Assembly: GCA_019247845.1 (NCBI GenBank)
Contig: JAFBAL010000044.1
Location: 51,169-115,168 of the forward strand
DNA from: Alphaproteobacteria bacterium
GTDB lineage: Bacteria > Pseudomonadota > Alphaproteobacteria > Micropepsales > Micropepsaceae
Direction: 5' to 3'
DNA length: 64,000 bases
Part shown: positions 53,194 through 61,767 of the stretch, in pieces
How positions within the stretch are numbered: the stretch's first letter is position 1
Layout: every line of letters begins with the position of its first letter
Position numbers and translations under genes: made by a program
The notes under the pieces: generated by a model
The model's database searches: none
What the model was told of the DNA's origin: nothing
What the model saw: the letters and a program-made list of their open reading frames with translations, nothing else

Positions 53194-54147
53194 ATGTTCA
53201 TGCACAACAAACGCCTGCAGTACACCGTACGTGTGGGTGAGACCAATCCGGTTCTTGCCTCGCTTCTCCTCGAACAGTTCGGCGGGCCCGACGGTGAGCT
53301 CGCCGCCGCGATGCGCTACTTCACGCAGGGGCTGGCCGAGGACGATCCGGGACGCAAGGACATGCTGCTCGACATCGCGACCGAAGAGCTCAGCCATCTC
53401 GAGGTGATCGGTTCGATCGTCGCGATGCTGAACAAGGGTTGCAAGGGCGCCATCTCCGAGGCTTCGATGACCGAGGCGGAGCTCTATCTGTCGCTGACCA
53501 AGGGCGGCAACAGCCACACCCAGGGTATCCTCTTCGGTGGCGGGCCGGCGCTGACCAACTCGTCCGGCGTTCCGTGGACGGCGGCCTATGTCGACAGCCG
53601 AGGCGATCCGACCTGCGACCTGCGCTCGAACATCGCCGCCGAGAGCCGGGCGAAGATCATCTATGAGCGCCTGATCAACATCACCGACGATCCCGGCATC
53701 AAGGACGCGCTCGGCTTTCTGATGACGCGCGAGGTTGCGCACCAGAAGTCGTTCGAGAAGGCGCTGTACTCCATCCAGGACAACTTCCCGCCGGGCAAGC
53801 TGCCGGGCATCGAGAAGTTCGCGAACATCTACGTCAACACCTCGCAAGGTCCCGGCGACGGCAAGGGCTCGTGGAACGCCGGCCCGCAATGGGACCGCAT
53901 CGACGATCTGGAACAGACGATGCCAATCGACGGCGGCGATGGCCAAGCCACCGTCGTTCTCGCGGACGACGAGAAGGGCACACTCGACCAGCTGCTGGTG
54001 CGCACGCTGTCCGACCCCGAAGGCGATCCCGAGACCGGTGTCGACTTGGGCGCGGGCGCCGGTGCGGGGCGCATCACCGACGAAGACTTGGGCGGCGCGG
54101 CCGATATCAACGACGCCGCGGACCAGGCCAAAGCGGCGACGGAATAG
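53194..54147 (+). CDS. Manganese catalase
   Basis: A 317 aa ferritin-like non-haem catalase that dismutates hydrogen peroxide with a di-manganese centre. Metal ligands fit Glu in GELAAAMRYFTQG near residue 35, ATEELSHLEV near 66-70 and MTREVAHQKSFEKAL near 180. The C-terminal lid contains PQWDRIDDLEQTMP. A Mn-importer-like gene follows within 100 nt, consistent with metal supply for this enzyme. Confidence 0.94.
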   Translation: MFMHNKRLQYTVRVGETNPVLASLLLEQFGGPDGELAAAMRYFTQGLAEDDPGRKDMLLDIATEELSHLEVIGSIVAMLNKGCKGAISEASMTEAELYLSLTKGGNSHTQGILFGGGPALTNSSGVPWTAAYVDSRGDPTCDLRSNIAAESRAKIIYERLINITDDPGIKDALGFLMTREVAHQKSFEKALYSIQDNFPPGKLPGIEKFANIYVNTSQGPGDGKGSWNAGPQWDRIDDLEQTMPIDGGDGQATVVLADDEKGTLDQLLVRTLSDPEGDPETGVDLGAGAGAGRITDEDLGGAADINDAADQAKAATE

Positions 54148-54165
54148 CCGGCCGGCCACGCCGGT

Positions 54166-54195
54166 GGATGCGCGTCCCGCCCCTCCCGCGCATCC
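54166..54195 (+). terminator. Hairpin after manganese catalase
   Basis: GGATGCGCG (54166-54174) pairs with CGCGCATCC (54187-54195), 12 nt loop, without a good T tract. It may separate the catalase from the transporter gene. Confidence 0.45.
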
Positions 54196-54243
54196 GCCGG
54201 TGGTTTCTAGGAGCTAGATTTTCACCCACCTCCGGATCAGACG

Positions 54244-55512
54244 ATGGCCGTCACCGCGCCCGACTTCGTCCTCGCCCCGCGTCCAGCGTTCGCTTGGCGC
54301 AAGCTCCTCGCCGCCATGGGACCGAGCTATCTCATCGCGGTCGGCTACATGGACCCGGGCAATTGGGCCACGGATATCGCCGCCGGCTCGCGCTTCGGCT
54401 TCGCGCTCCTTTCGGTTGTCGTTTTCTCGTGCCTGGCGGCGTTATTCTTGCAGAAATTGGCGCTCAAGCTCGGCATCGCGAGTGGGCGCGATCTGGCATC
54501 GCTCTGCCGCGAGCGCTATTCCCCTTCGCTGAAGGTCTTTTTGTGGATCACCTGCGAGATCGCGATCGTCGCCTGCGATCTCGCCGAAGTCGTTGGAATG
54601 GCGATCGCGTTGAAGCTGCTGTTCGGCTTTGCGTTGATCGTGGGTATCGGCCTTACCGCCGTGAGCACCCTTGCACTCCTGACCCTGGAAAAGGCGGGGT
54701 TTCGGCGCCTTCAAGCGCTTGTGATCGTTCTCGTCGTCGTCACCGGCGCGTGCTTCGTCTATGAGATAGCCGCAAGCCACCCCTCCCCGGGCGAGCTTGT
54801 CGCGGCCTTTGTCCCCGCACGGCGCACGCTCACCGATCCCTATGCGCTCTACATTGCGCTCGGCATTTTCGGCGCCACGGTGATGCCGCACAATCTGTAT
54901 CTTCAAAGCGCGCTTTATCGGCGGCAGGACTTCCAGGACAAGCGCGAAGCCGTGCGGTTCGCGGGTGTGGATTGCACCATTGCGCTGACGTTCGCGGCGC
55001 TGGTGAATGCGGCGATCCTGATCACGGCTGCGTCCGCATTCCATTGGACGGGACATTCCGGCGTCGCCGGCATTGAGGACGCCTACCGCCTCCTGACGCC
55101 GGCGCTCGGTGCGGGCGCTGCGAGCACGCTCTTTGCCGTCGCCCTGCTCGCTGCCGGGCAGAACTCGACATTGACCGGAACGCTGGCGGGCCAAATTGTG
55201 ATGGAAGGCTTCCTGGGATGGTCGCTCGACCCGCGTTGGCGCCGGCTTCTGACCCGCACGGCTGCCCTGGCGCCGGCCCTCGCCGTCGTGATGATTGCGG
55301 GTGAAGGCGCGGTGTCGCAGCTCCTCGTGCTCAGCCAAGTGGTGTTGAGCCTGCAGCTGGGCTTCGCCGTGGTTCCACTGGTCCGCTTCACCGGCGAGCG
55401 CGCGATCATGGGAGCGCTCGTCAATGGAACGGCGACGCGCTGGACCGGCTACACCTTGGCCGGCACGATCGTCATTGCCAATCTATGGCTTGTCGCGTGG
55501 TCGGTGGCTTGA
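54244..55512 (+). CDS. Nramp-family divalent metal transporter (MntH-like)
   Basis: A 422 aa membrane protein with about eleven helices. The TM1 motif reads YMDPGNWATDIAAGSRFG, matching the metal-binding DPGN of Nramp. TM6 reads GATVMPHNLYLQSA with the MPH motif for transition-metal selectivity. It should import Mn2+ or Fe2+ with protons. Placement directly after manganese catalase supports a manganese role. Confidence 0.9.
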   Translation: MAVTAPDFVLAPRPAFAWRKLLAAMGPSYLIAVGYMDPGNWATDIAAGSRFGFALLSVVVFSCLAALFLQKLALKLGIASGRDLASLCRERYSPSLKVFLWITCEIAIVACDLAEVVGMAIALKLLFGFALIVGIGLTAVSTLALLTLEKAGFRRLQALVIVLVVVTGACFVYEIAASHPSPGELVAAFVPARRTLTDPYALYIALGIFGATVMPHNLYLQSALYRRQDFQDKREAVRFAGVDCTIALTFAALVNAAILITAASAFHWTGHSGVAGIEDAYRLLTPALGAGAASTLFAVALLAAGQNSTLTGTLAGQIVMEGFLGWSLDPRWRRLLTRTAALAPALAVVMIAGEGAVSQLLVLSQVVLSLQLGFAVVPLVRFTGERAIMGALVNGTATRWTGYTLAGTIVIANLWLVAWSVA

Positions 55513-55725
55513 ATAGCAAAAGAGCTGCTGCGTGACCGTCCGCGCCTGCTTCTCGTCTGCTTCCATCGCAGTTACTTCCGTCGCGATTTCGCCCCAAAAG
55601 GCCGCCAGATCGTCGCGACCAACGGCCTTCAGCCGGGCAGCGTGGTCGAGCGCGGCTGCGAACGCTCCCGATCCGCGCCGGACAATCATATAGGTGGCAA
55701 CGCCACGCGCTTCTTCATTCCCCAT
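55483..55725 (-). CDS. Small conserved hypothetical protein
   Basis: An 80 aa protein from the ATG at 55725 (MGNEEARGVATYMIVRR) with a helical, acidic middle (LDHAARLKAVGRDDLAAFWGEIATEVTAMEAD). It overlaps the 3' end of the Nramp gene by 30 nt on the opposite strand. I recognise the general type, a small protein of mobile and plasmid regions in Alphaproteobacteria, but not a named family. Confidence 0.5.
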   Translation of the reverse strand: MGNEEARGVATYMIVRRGSGAFAAALDHAARLKAVGRDDLAAFWGEIATEVTAMEADEKQARTVTQQLFCYSSHRPRDKP

Positions 55726-55935
55726 GAGACGCATCTCAGCGCGATCTCGACCGGTTCACACTCAACAATGTTAGCCGGTGTTCACCTTCCGCGCTTCCGG
55801 TCGGACGTATCGCGTCTCACCGCGCTCGAGGCCGTCGCGGACATGAAGAATTACCTCACGCGCCTTCAACAAATGCGAAGGATATGCCGATGATGCGTCG
55901 ATATAGTTGCCAGTATGCGCAGGAGCGCTTTTGCA

Positions 55936-56094
55936 ATGGGCCAAAACAACGATCCGACAGAGCACGGCGACCCGCAAGGACAGCAGGGCGGGAAGGTGAC
56001 GATCCCTGCCGCGGAGAGGAAACGTGAAGCCGGCTATCCGCGTCCCAAAGATTCGCAAGAAGGACAACACGAAGACGTCCCGCCGCGGTCATAA
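55936..56094 (+). CDS. Small hydrophilic peptide gene
   Basis: A 52 aa reading frame starting MGQNNDPTEHGDPQGQQGGK and ending DVPPRS. AGGAG lies 10 nt upstream of the ATG, and the stop is 6 nt before the transporter start. The composition (Gln, Gly, Asp, Glu, Lys) is strongly hydrophilic, resembling the other stress microproteins of the island. It is too short for homology to be judged by eye. Confidence 0.5.
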   Translation: MGQNNDPTEHGDPQGQQGGKVTIPAAERKREAGYPRPKDSQEGQHEDVPPRS

Positions 56095-56100
56095 CGCGCC

Positions 56101-56957
56101 ATGGGCGACCAATCGGTAGGATCCTTCAGCGGCGCGGAAAAGCTGGACGAGCTCTCGCCGAAGCAGACCAGGGAAGTCGAAAAGCAAGGCCGCGCGAACG
56201 CCGCTCTGATCCACGAGACCATACGCGCCGAGGGACTGACAGAACTGGAGCGCTCCGTCGTGGCGCTGGCGCTCTCCGCTCTGGCGGCGGGAATGTCCAT
56301 GGGATTTTCGCTTCTGGTACAAGGCTGGCTGCATGCGGCGCTGCCGCCGGGACCGACGCAGCAGTTGCTGTCGCCGTTGGGCTATACGGTGGGATTCCTC
56401 GTCGTCGTGCTGGGCCGGCAGCAGCTCTTCACCGAGAATACCCTGACCCCGGTCCTGCCGCTCCTGCACGACAGAAGCGTCACAAACCTCGTCCGCCTGC
56501 TCCGATTATGGCTTGTCGTGCTATTGGGCAATGTGATCGGCACGATCGTGATGGCGTTCGCGATCGCGAAGTGCGGCATCTTCGAACCGGCGGCAATGAG
56601 CGCCTTTACCGAGATCGCCCGGCCGACGGTCGAGGGCGACTTCGTTTCCACGTTCTATCGCGCCATCTTCGCGGGCTGGCTGATCGCGCTCATGGTCTGG
56701 CTGCTGCCCGGCGCGGAGTCCGCGCGTTTCGTCGTATCATTGCGCTCGCCTATGTCGTGGCGCTCGGACACTTCTCTCACATCATCGCGGGATCGGTGGA
56801 TGCGGCGTTCCTCGTGGCCATGGGAAGCGCCGGCTGGGCTGACTATGCAGGGCGGTTCTTCATCCCCACGCTGCTGGGCAACACGGTGGGCGGCGTCGTG
56901 CTGGTGGCGCTGCTGAATTACGGCCAGGTCGCCGCGGGCAAAAGCGAGACGGGCTGA
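56101..56957 (+). pseudogene. Formate/nitrite-transporter-family protein, frameshifted
   Basis: The first frame encodes an FNT-type channel (YfdC-like) through LIALMVWLLPGAESARFVV near 56735, with an N-terminal soluble extension. It then shifts to nonsense ending at 56916. One base missing near 56737 restores IIALAYVVALGHFSHIIAGS and the last helices GRFFIPTLLGNTVGGVVLVALLNYG to a stop at 56957. The gene therefore needs one correction. A sequencing error cannot be excluded. Confidence 0.8.
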
Positions 56958-57092
56958 TTCCGTGTCCGTCGCGATCCATAACACATGACTCCGGCCGACT
57001 CTCGCACGCCTCTGCGCACCATAAATCAACAAATGCTAGTCGCATTTCGCAAAAGCGGCACCGGCGTGGCCTCCCCGCCGGCGCCCGTCTCG

Positions 57093-57464
57093 TTATTCCT
57101 CCGACTCGTATTCGATGCCGTACGCCTCGTCGATCTGGCCGCCATAGGACTTCGTGAACTTCGGCTCCGAACCCGCCGAATACCGCGGCATGTTCTCGAG
57201 AGAATCCTTGTCCACGTCGATCACATAAGCGCCTTCGTCCTCGTCGTATTCCAGCGCCTGCCAAGGGACCGGATAGAAATCCGAGCCCATGCCCAAAATG
57301 CCGCCGAACTGCAGCACCGCGTACTCGACCTGCCCGGACACCTTGTCGATCATCAGGTTGTAGATCGAGCCCAGCTTCTCGCCTTCGGTGTTATGCACGC
57401 TCGTGCCTTCGACCTTGTCGGAGGCGATCAGGTCTTCCGTTTCGTCCGTCTCAAGCTCTGCCAT
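57093..57464 (-). CDS. PRC-barrel domain protein
   Basis: A 123 aa protein with a PRC-barrel beta domain: SDKVEGTSVHNTEGEKLGSIYNLMIDKVSGQVEYAVLQFGG, then FYPVPWQALEYDEDEGAYVIDV. It is very acidic. Stress-induced PRC-barrel proteins of this kind are common in Alphaproteobacteria and have no defined biochemical role. The start is taken at the second Met of an in-frame pair (57464 rather than 57476). Confidence 0.85.
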   Translation of the reverse strand: MAELETDETEDLIASDKVEGTSVHNTEGEKLGSIYNLMIDKVSGQVEYAVLQFGGILGMGSDFYPVPWQALEYDEDEGAYVIDVDKDSLENMPRYSAGSEPKFTKSYGGQIDEAYGIEYESEE

Positions 57465-57605
57465 GACATGCTCCATTGAGGACTGTGTTCACAGCATCGC
57501 TAACGGGCAGCGAAGAGGTTTGATGCACGAGCGCAGTGCTTTGCGTTGCAGAACACGCGATCGAGTGGCAAATGTTATCGCGATAAAACAGCTTTCGCGC
57601 AGGCA

Positions 57606-57630
57606 GGAACCAAACCCTTCCCACCCGGTT
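57606..57630 (+). promoter_or_regulatory. Candidate EcfG promoter for the glycosyltransferase-mutase operon
   Basis: GGAAC (57606-57610), 16 nt, GGTT (57627-57630), one mismatch in the -10, 59 nt before the ATG. Confidence 0.55.
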
Positions 57631-57689
57631 GATTGGGTTGTCGACGCATATCGCGCCGGCATTCATTTGCGCAAAAAAGGCGGGCGGGC

Positions 57690-59984
57690 ATGGACAAATC
57701 GGCCGGGTGCTTGAGGCCCGATATACCCATCATTTGTTTTTCCCACCTGCGTTGGGACTTCGTTTTTCAACGCCCGCAACATTTGATGAGCCGCTTTGCA
57801 CGAACGCGCCGTGTGTTCTTCGTACAAGAAGTGGAGCTACATGACGGGGCCGCGATTCTCGACACGAGGCATGACCCTGCGACCGGCGTTACGGTATGGA
57901 TTCCCCGTCTCCCGCGCGAAGGCAACGAGAGCGACCGGGACGCGACGGTCGAAGCTCTGCTTTTGGGTGCGATGGAAAAAGCGGGCTTCTCACGGCCGGT
58001 GCTCTGGTACTACACGCCGCTGATGCGTGCGTTTTCGAGCGGGATCGCGGCTTCGGCCATCGTCTACGACTGCATGGACGAGCTGTCGCAATTCCGCTTC
58101 GCCCCAGCTGCTCTGGTGGACGCAGAGAAGGAGCTGATGCGCGTTGCAGACGTGATGTTCACGGGCGGATACAGTCTCTATGAAGCGAAGCGTCGCTTTC
58201 ACCCCAACATCCATCCGTTCCCATCGGCAGTCGACCGCGAACATTTCGCCAAGGCGCGACAGGAATCCGACCCCGCCGACCAATCCGCTTTGCCGCACCC
58301 CAGGCTCGGCTACTTCGGCGTCATCGATGAGCGCATCGATCTCGAGCTTGTCGCGAAGATCGCGGGCGATCGTCCGGGCTGGAGCATCGTCATGCTCGGT
58401 CCCGCCGCAAAGCTTGGCCCGGAGGAGCTGCCGCGGCGGGCGAATATCCACTATCTCGGCATGAAGCCTTATGCCGAGCTCCCGAACTATCTGTCGGGAT
58501 GGGACGTGGCGTTGATGCCGTTTGCCATCAACAAAGCCACCCAATTCATCAGCCCAACCAAGACGCCGGAATATCTTAGCGGCGGCAAAATGGTCGTCTC
58601 TACGCCGATCGCGGATGTGCAGCGGCACTATGGCGATCTCAATGCGGTCTGCATCGCAGCAACAGCCGATGCGTTCGTCGCTGCATGCGACACCGCGCTG
58701 GCCCTGTCGCGAGAGCCGGAGCAGTGGCTTCCGGCGGCGGATGCCGCGCTCGCCGGGATGTCTTGGGATGCCACGTTCCTCCAGATGGAAGCGTTGGTCG
58801 ATGCTGCGGTGACGGCCCGTAACTTCAAGCCGGCACCGCGAGTTCATGCCCACTATGATTTCCTGGTGGTGGGCGCCGGTTTTGCCGGCTCGGTCATGGC
58901 CGAGCGCCTCGCTTCGAGCGGCAGCAGCGTCCTGGTGGTGGATCGTCGCTCGCATATCGGCGGAAATGCCTACGACTATCACGACGCGTCGGGAGTGTTG
59001 GTCCACAAGTACGGCCCTCATATCTTCCATACCAATTCCGAGGAGATTTTTGCCTATCTCTCCCAATTCACGTCATGGCGGCCATATGAGCACCGAGTCT
59101 TGGCGGACATCGGCGCAAAGCGCGTTCCTATCCCCATCAACCGCACGACGCTCAACGAGGTGTTCGGCATCGCGCTGGCGACCGACGAGGACGTCAAGCA
59201 GTTCCTGAACGCACGCGCCGAGAGGATCGCGGTCATCCGAACCTCGGAGGATGTCGTGCTCTCGACCGTGGGGCGCGAGCTCTACGAGATGTTCTTTCAA
59301 GACTATACGCGCAAACAATGGGGGCTGGATCCGTCCGAGCTGGACAAGTCCGTGACCGCGCGCATTCCCACCCGCTTCAACACCGACGACCGCTATTTCA
59401 CGGATCGGTTTCAGGCAATGCCTGCGCTGGGCTATACCGAGATGTTCGAGAGGATGCTCAGCCATCCCAACATCACTGTCGTGCTCGACACCGATTTCAG
59501 AGACATCGCGAGGGACGTCGACTTCGGGCACCTGATCTACACCGGCTCCATCGACGAGTATTATGGCTTCTCGGAGGGCAAGCTACCCTATCGAAGCCTG
59601 ACATTCGAGCATCGCTCGCTGAAGCGGGAGAAGTTCCAGCCCGTCGGTACCGTGAACTATCCGTCAATCGACAAGATGTACACGCGGATCACCGAGTTCA
59701 AGCACATGACCGGCCAGGCGAGCGACAGTACCAGCATCGTCTTTGAACTCCCCAGCGACGACGGCGATCCCTATTATCCGATCCCGACGGCCGAAAACGC
59801 AGCGCTCTATAAGCGCTATGAAGCGCTTGCCATGCGGGAGGAAAACGTAACGTTCGTCGGACGGCTGGCGACCTACAGGTATTACAACATGGACCAGGTC
59901 GTCGGGCAGGCGCTGGCGACGTTCCGGCGCCTTCGCGCCGCCAGTAAGAGCTTTCGGGCTTCAAGCATCGCCGCCGCGGAGTGA
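57690..59984 (+). CDS. Glycosyltransferase fused to UDP-galactopyranose mutase
   Basis: A 764 aa protein. Residues ~15-380 form a GT-B-type glycosyltransferase (CFSHLRWDFVFQRPQHL, YDCMDELSQFRFAP, SGWDVALMPFAINKATQFISPTKTPEYLSGGK). Residues ~388-760 form a UDP-galactopyranose mutase with FAD site VVGAGFAGSVMAERLA, DRRSHIGGNAYD and HKYGPHIFHT. The mutase makes UDP-galactofuranose, and the fused transferase may use it to build a surface glycan. Its stop overlaps the following glycosidase start. Confidence 0.88.
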   Translation: MDKSAGCLRPDIPIICFSHLRWDFVFQRPQHLMSRFARTRRVFFVQEVELHDGAAILDTRHDPATGVTVWIPRLPREGNESDRDATVEALLLGAMEKAGFSRPVLWYYTPLMRAFSSGIAASAIVYDCMDELSQFRFAPAALVDAEKELMRVADVMFTGGYSLYEAKRRFHPNIHPFPSAVDREHFAKARQESDPADQSALPHPRLGYFGVIDERIDLELVAKIAGDRPGWSIVMLGPAAKLGPEELPRRANIHYLGMKPYAELPNYLSGWDVALMPFAINKATQFISPTKTPEYLSGGKMVVSTPIADVQRHYGDLNAVCIAATADAFVAACDTALALSREPEQWLPAADAALAGMSWDATFLQMEALVDAAVTARNFKPAPRVHAHYDFLVVGAGFAGSVMAERLASSGSSVLVVDRRSHIGGNAYDYHDASGVLVHKYGPHIFHTNSEEIFAYLSQFTSWRPYEHRVLADIGAKRVPIPINRTTLNEVFGIALATDEDVKQFLNARAERIAVIRTSEDVVLSTVGRELYEMFFQDYTRKQWGLDPSELDKSVTARIPTRFNTDDRYFTDRFQAMPALGYTEMFERMLSHPNITVVLDTDFRDIARDVDFGHLIYTGSIDEYYGFSEGKLPYRSLTFEHRSLKREKFQPVGTVNYPSIDKMYTRITEFKHMTGQASDSTSIVFELPSDDGDPYYPIPTAENAALYKRYEALAMREENVTFVGRLATYRYYNMDQVVGQALATFRRLRAASKSFRASSIAAAE

Positions 59985-61090
59985 TGTTGGGCCGAGCGTC
60001 AAAGCGCGTTCCCCTGCTGGCGGGCTTCGAGTCCTCGTCCATGAAGTTCTGGGACGGCCGGCGCTTCGATGCGATCAGACAAAGCGGTCACGACCGTCAG
60101 GCCGCCGTGGATTATGGGTTGCTCGCCGCATCCGGCATCCGCACGATCCGTGATGGAATGCGCTGGCATCTCATCGAGCGGACGCCCGGCGCGTACGATT
60201 GGTCCAGCGTGACGCGGATGGCGGATGCAGCGCTTGAAGCCGGCGTGGAGATCATCTGGGATCTCTGCCATTTCGGCGTGCCGGACCATATCGACGTCTT
60301 GTCGCGCGAGTTTCCGTTCCGGTTCGCGGACTATGCGGAAGCGGCAGCCGCGACGATCGGAAGAATGTCCGGCAACGCGCCGCTGTGGTGCCCGATCAAT
60401 GAGATCTCGTACTGGTCTTACGCCGCCGGCACCGAGGGGTTCATCGAGCCCGCGGCACGGGGCCGAGCCGAAGATATCAAACGCCAACTCGTGTCGGCAT
60501 TCCTGGCTGCGGCCACCCGTCTCAGAGCGGTGGACTCGCGCGCGCGCTGCCTTGCCACCGATCCCCTGATCCACGTCACGTCCCGCCTGGGCGACAGCCA
60601 GGAAGCCCGTGCCATCGTCGAGAGCAGCTTCGCCGCTTGGGACATGCTTCTGGGACGGGCGGCACCCGAACTCGGTGGACACGAGGGCGCCATCGATCTG
60701 CTGGGTGCGAACTACTTTCCGGACAATCAGCGCAGCATCGATGACGGACTCGTCGGACTGGGATGCATCGGCTACCGCCCGCTTCATGTCCTGATCGAGA
60801 CTCTTTGGTCGCGCTATGGGCTTCCGATCCTTCTGTCGGAAACGGGAGCAGAAGGCGCGAACGCGTCCGCGTGGCTATCCTACATCAGTCGCGAGGTGGC
60901 GCTCGCTGTCGACGACGGCATTCCCGTGGAAGGTGTCTGCCTTTACCCGGCCATGGACTATCCCGGCTGGATTGACGATCGTCATTGCCGCTGCGGCCTT
61001 ATCCGCACGGACTCCGCTTGCGTCGAGCGAACGGTCGACAGCGACGTGTTGGCCTCGGTCGTGAACTGGAGCGCGGAGGGAGGCAGTTGA
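59984..61090 (+). CDS. Glycoside-hydrolase-like protein (family 1/5-type barrel)
   Basis: A 368 aa protein resembling clan GH-A beta-glycosidases. The acid/base Glu fits WCPINEISYWSYA near residue 135, and the nucleophile Glu fits PILLSETGAEG near 285. It has no signal peptide, so it may act in the cytosol. Coupled to the mutase fusion (TGATG at 59982-59986), it may process or regulate the same glycan, but specificity is unknown. Confidence 0.75.
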   Translation: MLGRASKRVPLLAGFESSSMKFWDGRRFDAIRQSGHDRQAAVDYGLLAASGIRTIRDGMRWHLIERTPGAYDWSSVTRMADAALEAGVEIIWDLCHFGVPDHIDVLSREFPFRFADYAEAAAATIGRMSGNAPLWCPINEISYWSYAAGTEGFIEPAARGRAEDIKRQLVSAFLAAATRLRAVDSRARCLATDPLIHVTSRLGDSQEARAIVESSFAAWDMLLGRAAPELGGHEGAIDLLGANYFPDNQRSIDDGLVGLGCIGYRPLHVLIETLWSRYGLPILLSETGAEGANASAWLSYISREVALAVDDGIPVEGVCLYPAMDYPGWIDDRHCRCGLIRTDSACVERTVDSDVLASVVNWSAEGGS

Positions 61091-61707
61091 TGGTCCATTT
61101 TGCGGATGCCCGGGCGGCATTAAACCTCCACGATGACCTCTTCCCATCACTTGAATACCGTTCCCTGGCCCCGACCGTGCGCTTGTCTCCCGCGCCAGAG
61201 CAACGCTCGCGCGCCTGCAAGCGCGCCGGCTTTCGATCATCACCGCCGAAAGCTGCACGCGGGGCCGGTATGCGCGCTCCTCGCGCAAGTGGAGGGTGCG
61301 GGCGATCTGCTGCATGGCGGGTTCGTCGTCTACACCAAAAACAGAAGGAACGTGCGCTCGGCGTAGACCCAACCGTGCTCGATCGCGACGGCAGTGTAAA
61401 TGAAAACGTCGCGCGCCAGCGCGCCTCGGGCGCGCTCGACTGCTCTCACGCCGATCTGGCGCTCGCAATCACCGGCGTGCTGGGACCCGAGCCCGACGAG
61501 GACGGGAACCCCGTGGGGCTTGTGTACCTTGCGTGCGCCAAGCGGAGCGAGGAGCCACGCGTGCTGCGCCGTGACTATGGCCAACAACCGCACGAGGTGC
61601 TGCTCCGGACGGCCATCGAAGACGCGCTCGCGCTCGTCGAGGACTGCGCGCTCGACGCGCCCGGTAAGTGCGCTGCGCCGAACGCTCTCGGAATTGGCCA
61701 TCAATAG
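61090..61707 (+). pseudogene. CinA C-terminal (PncC-type) amidohydrolase, multiply frameshifted
   Basis: Fragments of the CinA C-terminal domain appear in three frames in order: LPSLEYRSL-like N-terminus, then ATLARLQARRLSIITAESCT, then VCALLAQVEGAGDLLHGGFVVYTK, then QKERALGVDPTVLDRDGSVNENVARQ through LALAITGVLGPEPDEDGNPVGLVYLA. Shifts lie near 61175, 61258 and 61340. Nicotinamide-nucleotide amidase activity is lost. It is coupled to the glycosidase gene by TGATG. Confidence 0.85.
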
Positions 61708-61767
61708 ATAGTGTGAACTGAACATGGCTCTCGCTCGTTGTCGGTTGGTCGAGCGCGAGGAATCCTC

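Noticed and set aside
61725..61757. TGAAC-N17-CGTT upstream of the Tat-SDR gene as an EcfG promoter
   Set aside because: It has both a -35 mismatch and a longer spacer, so it is noted in the gene entry but not listed as a promoter.
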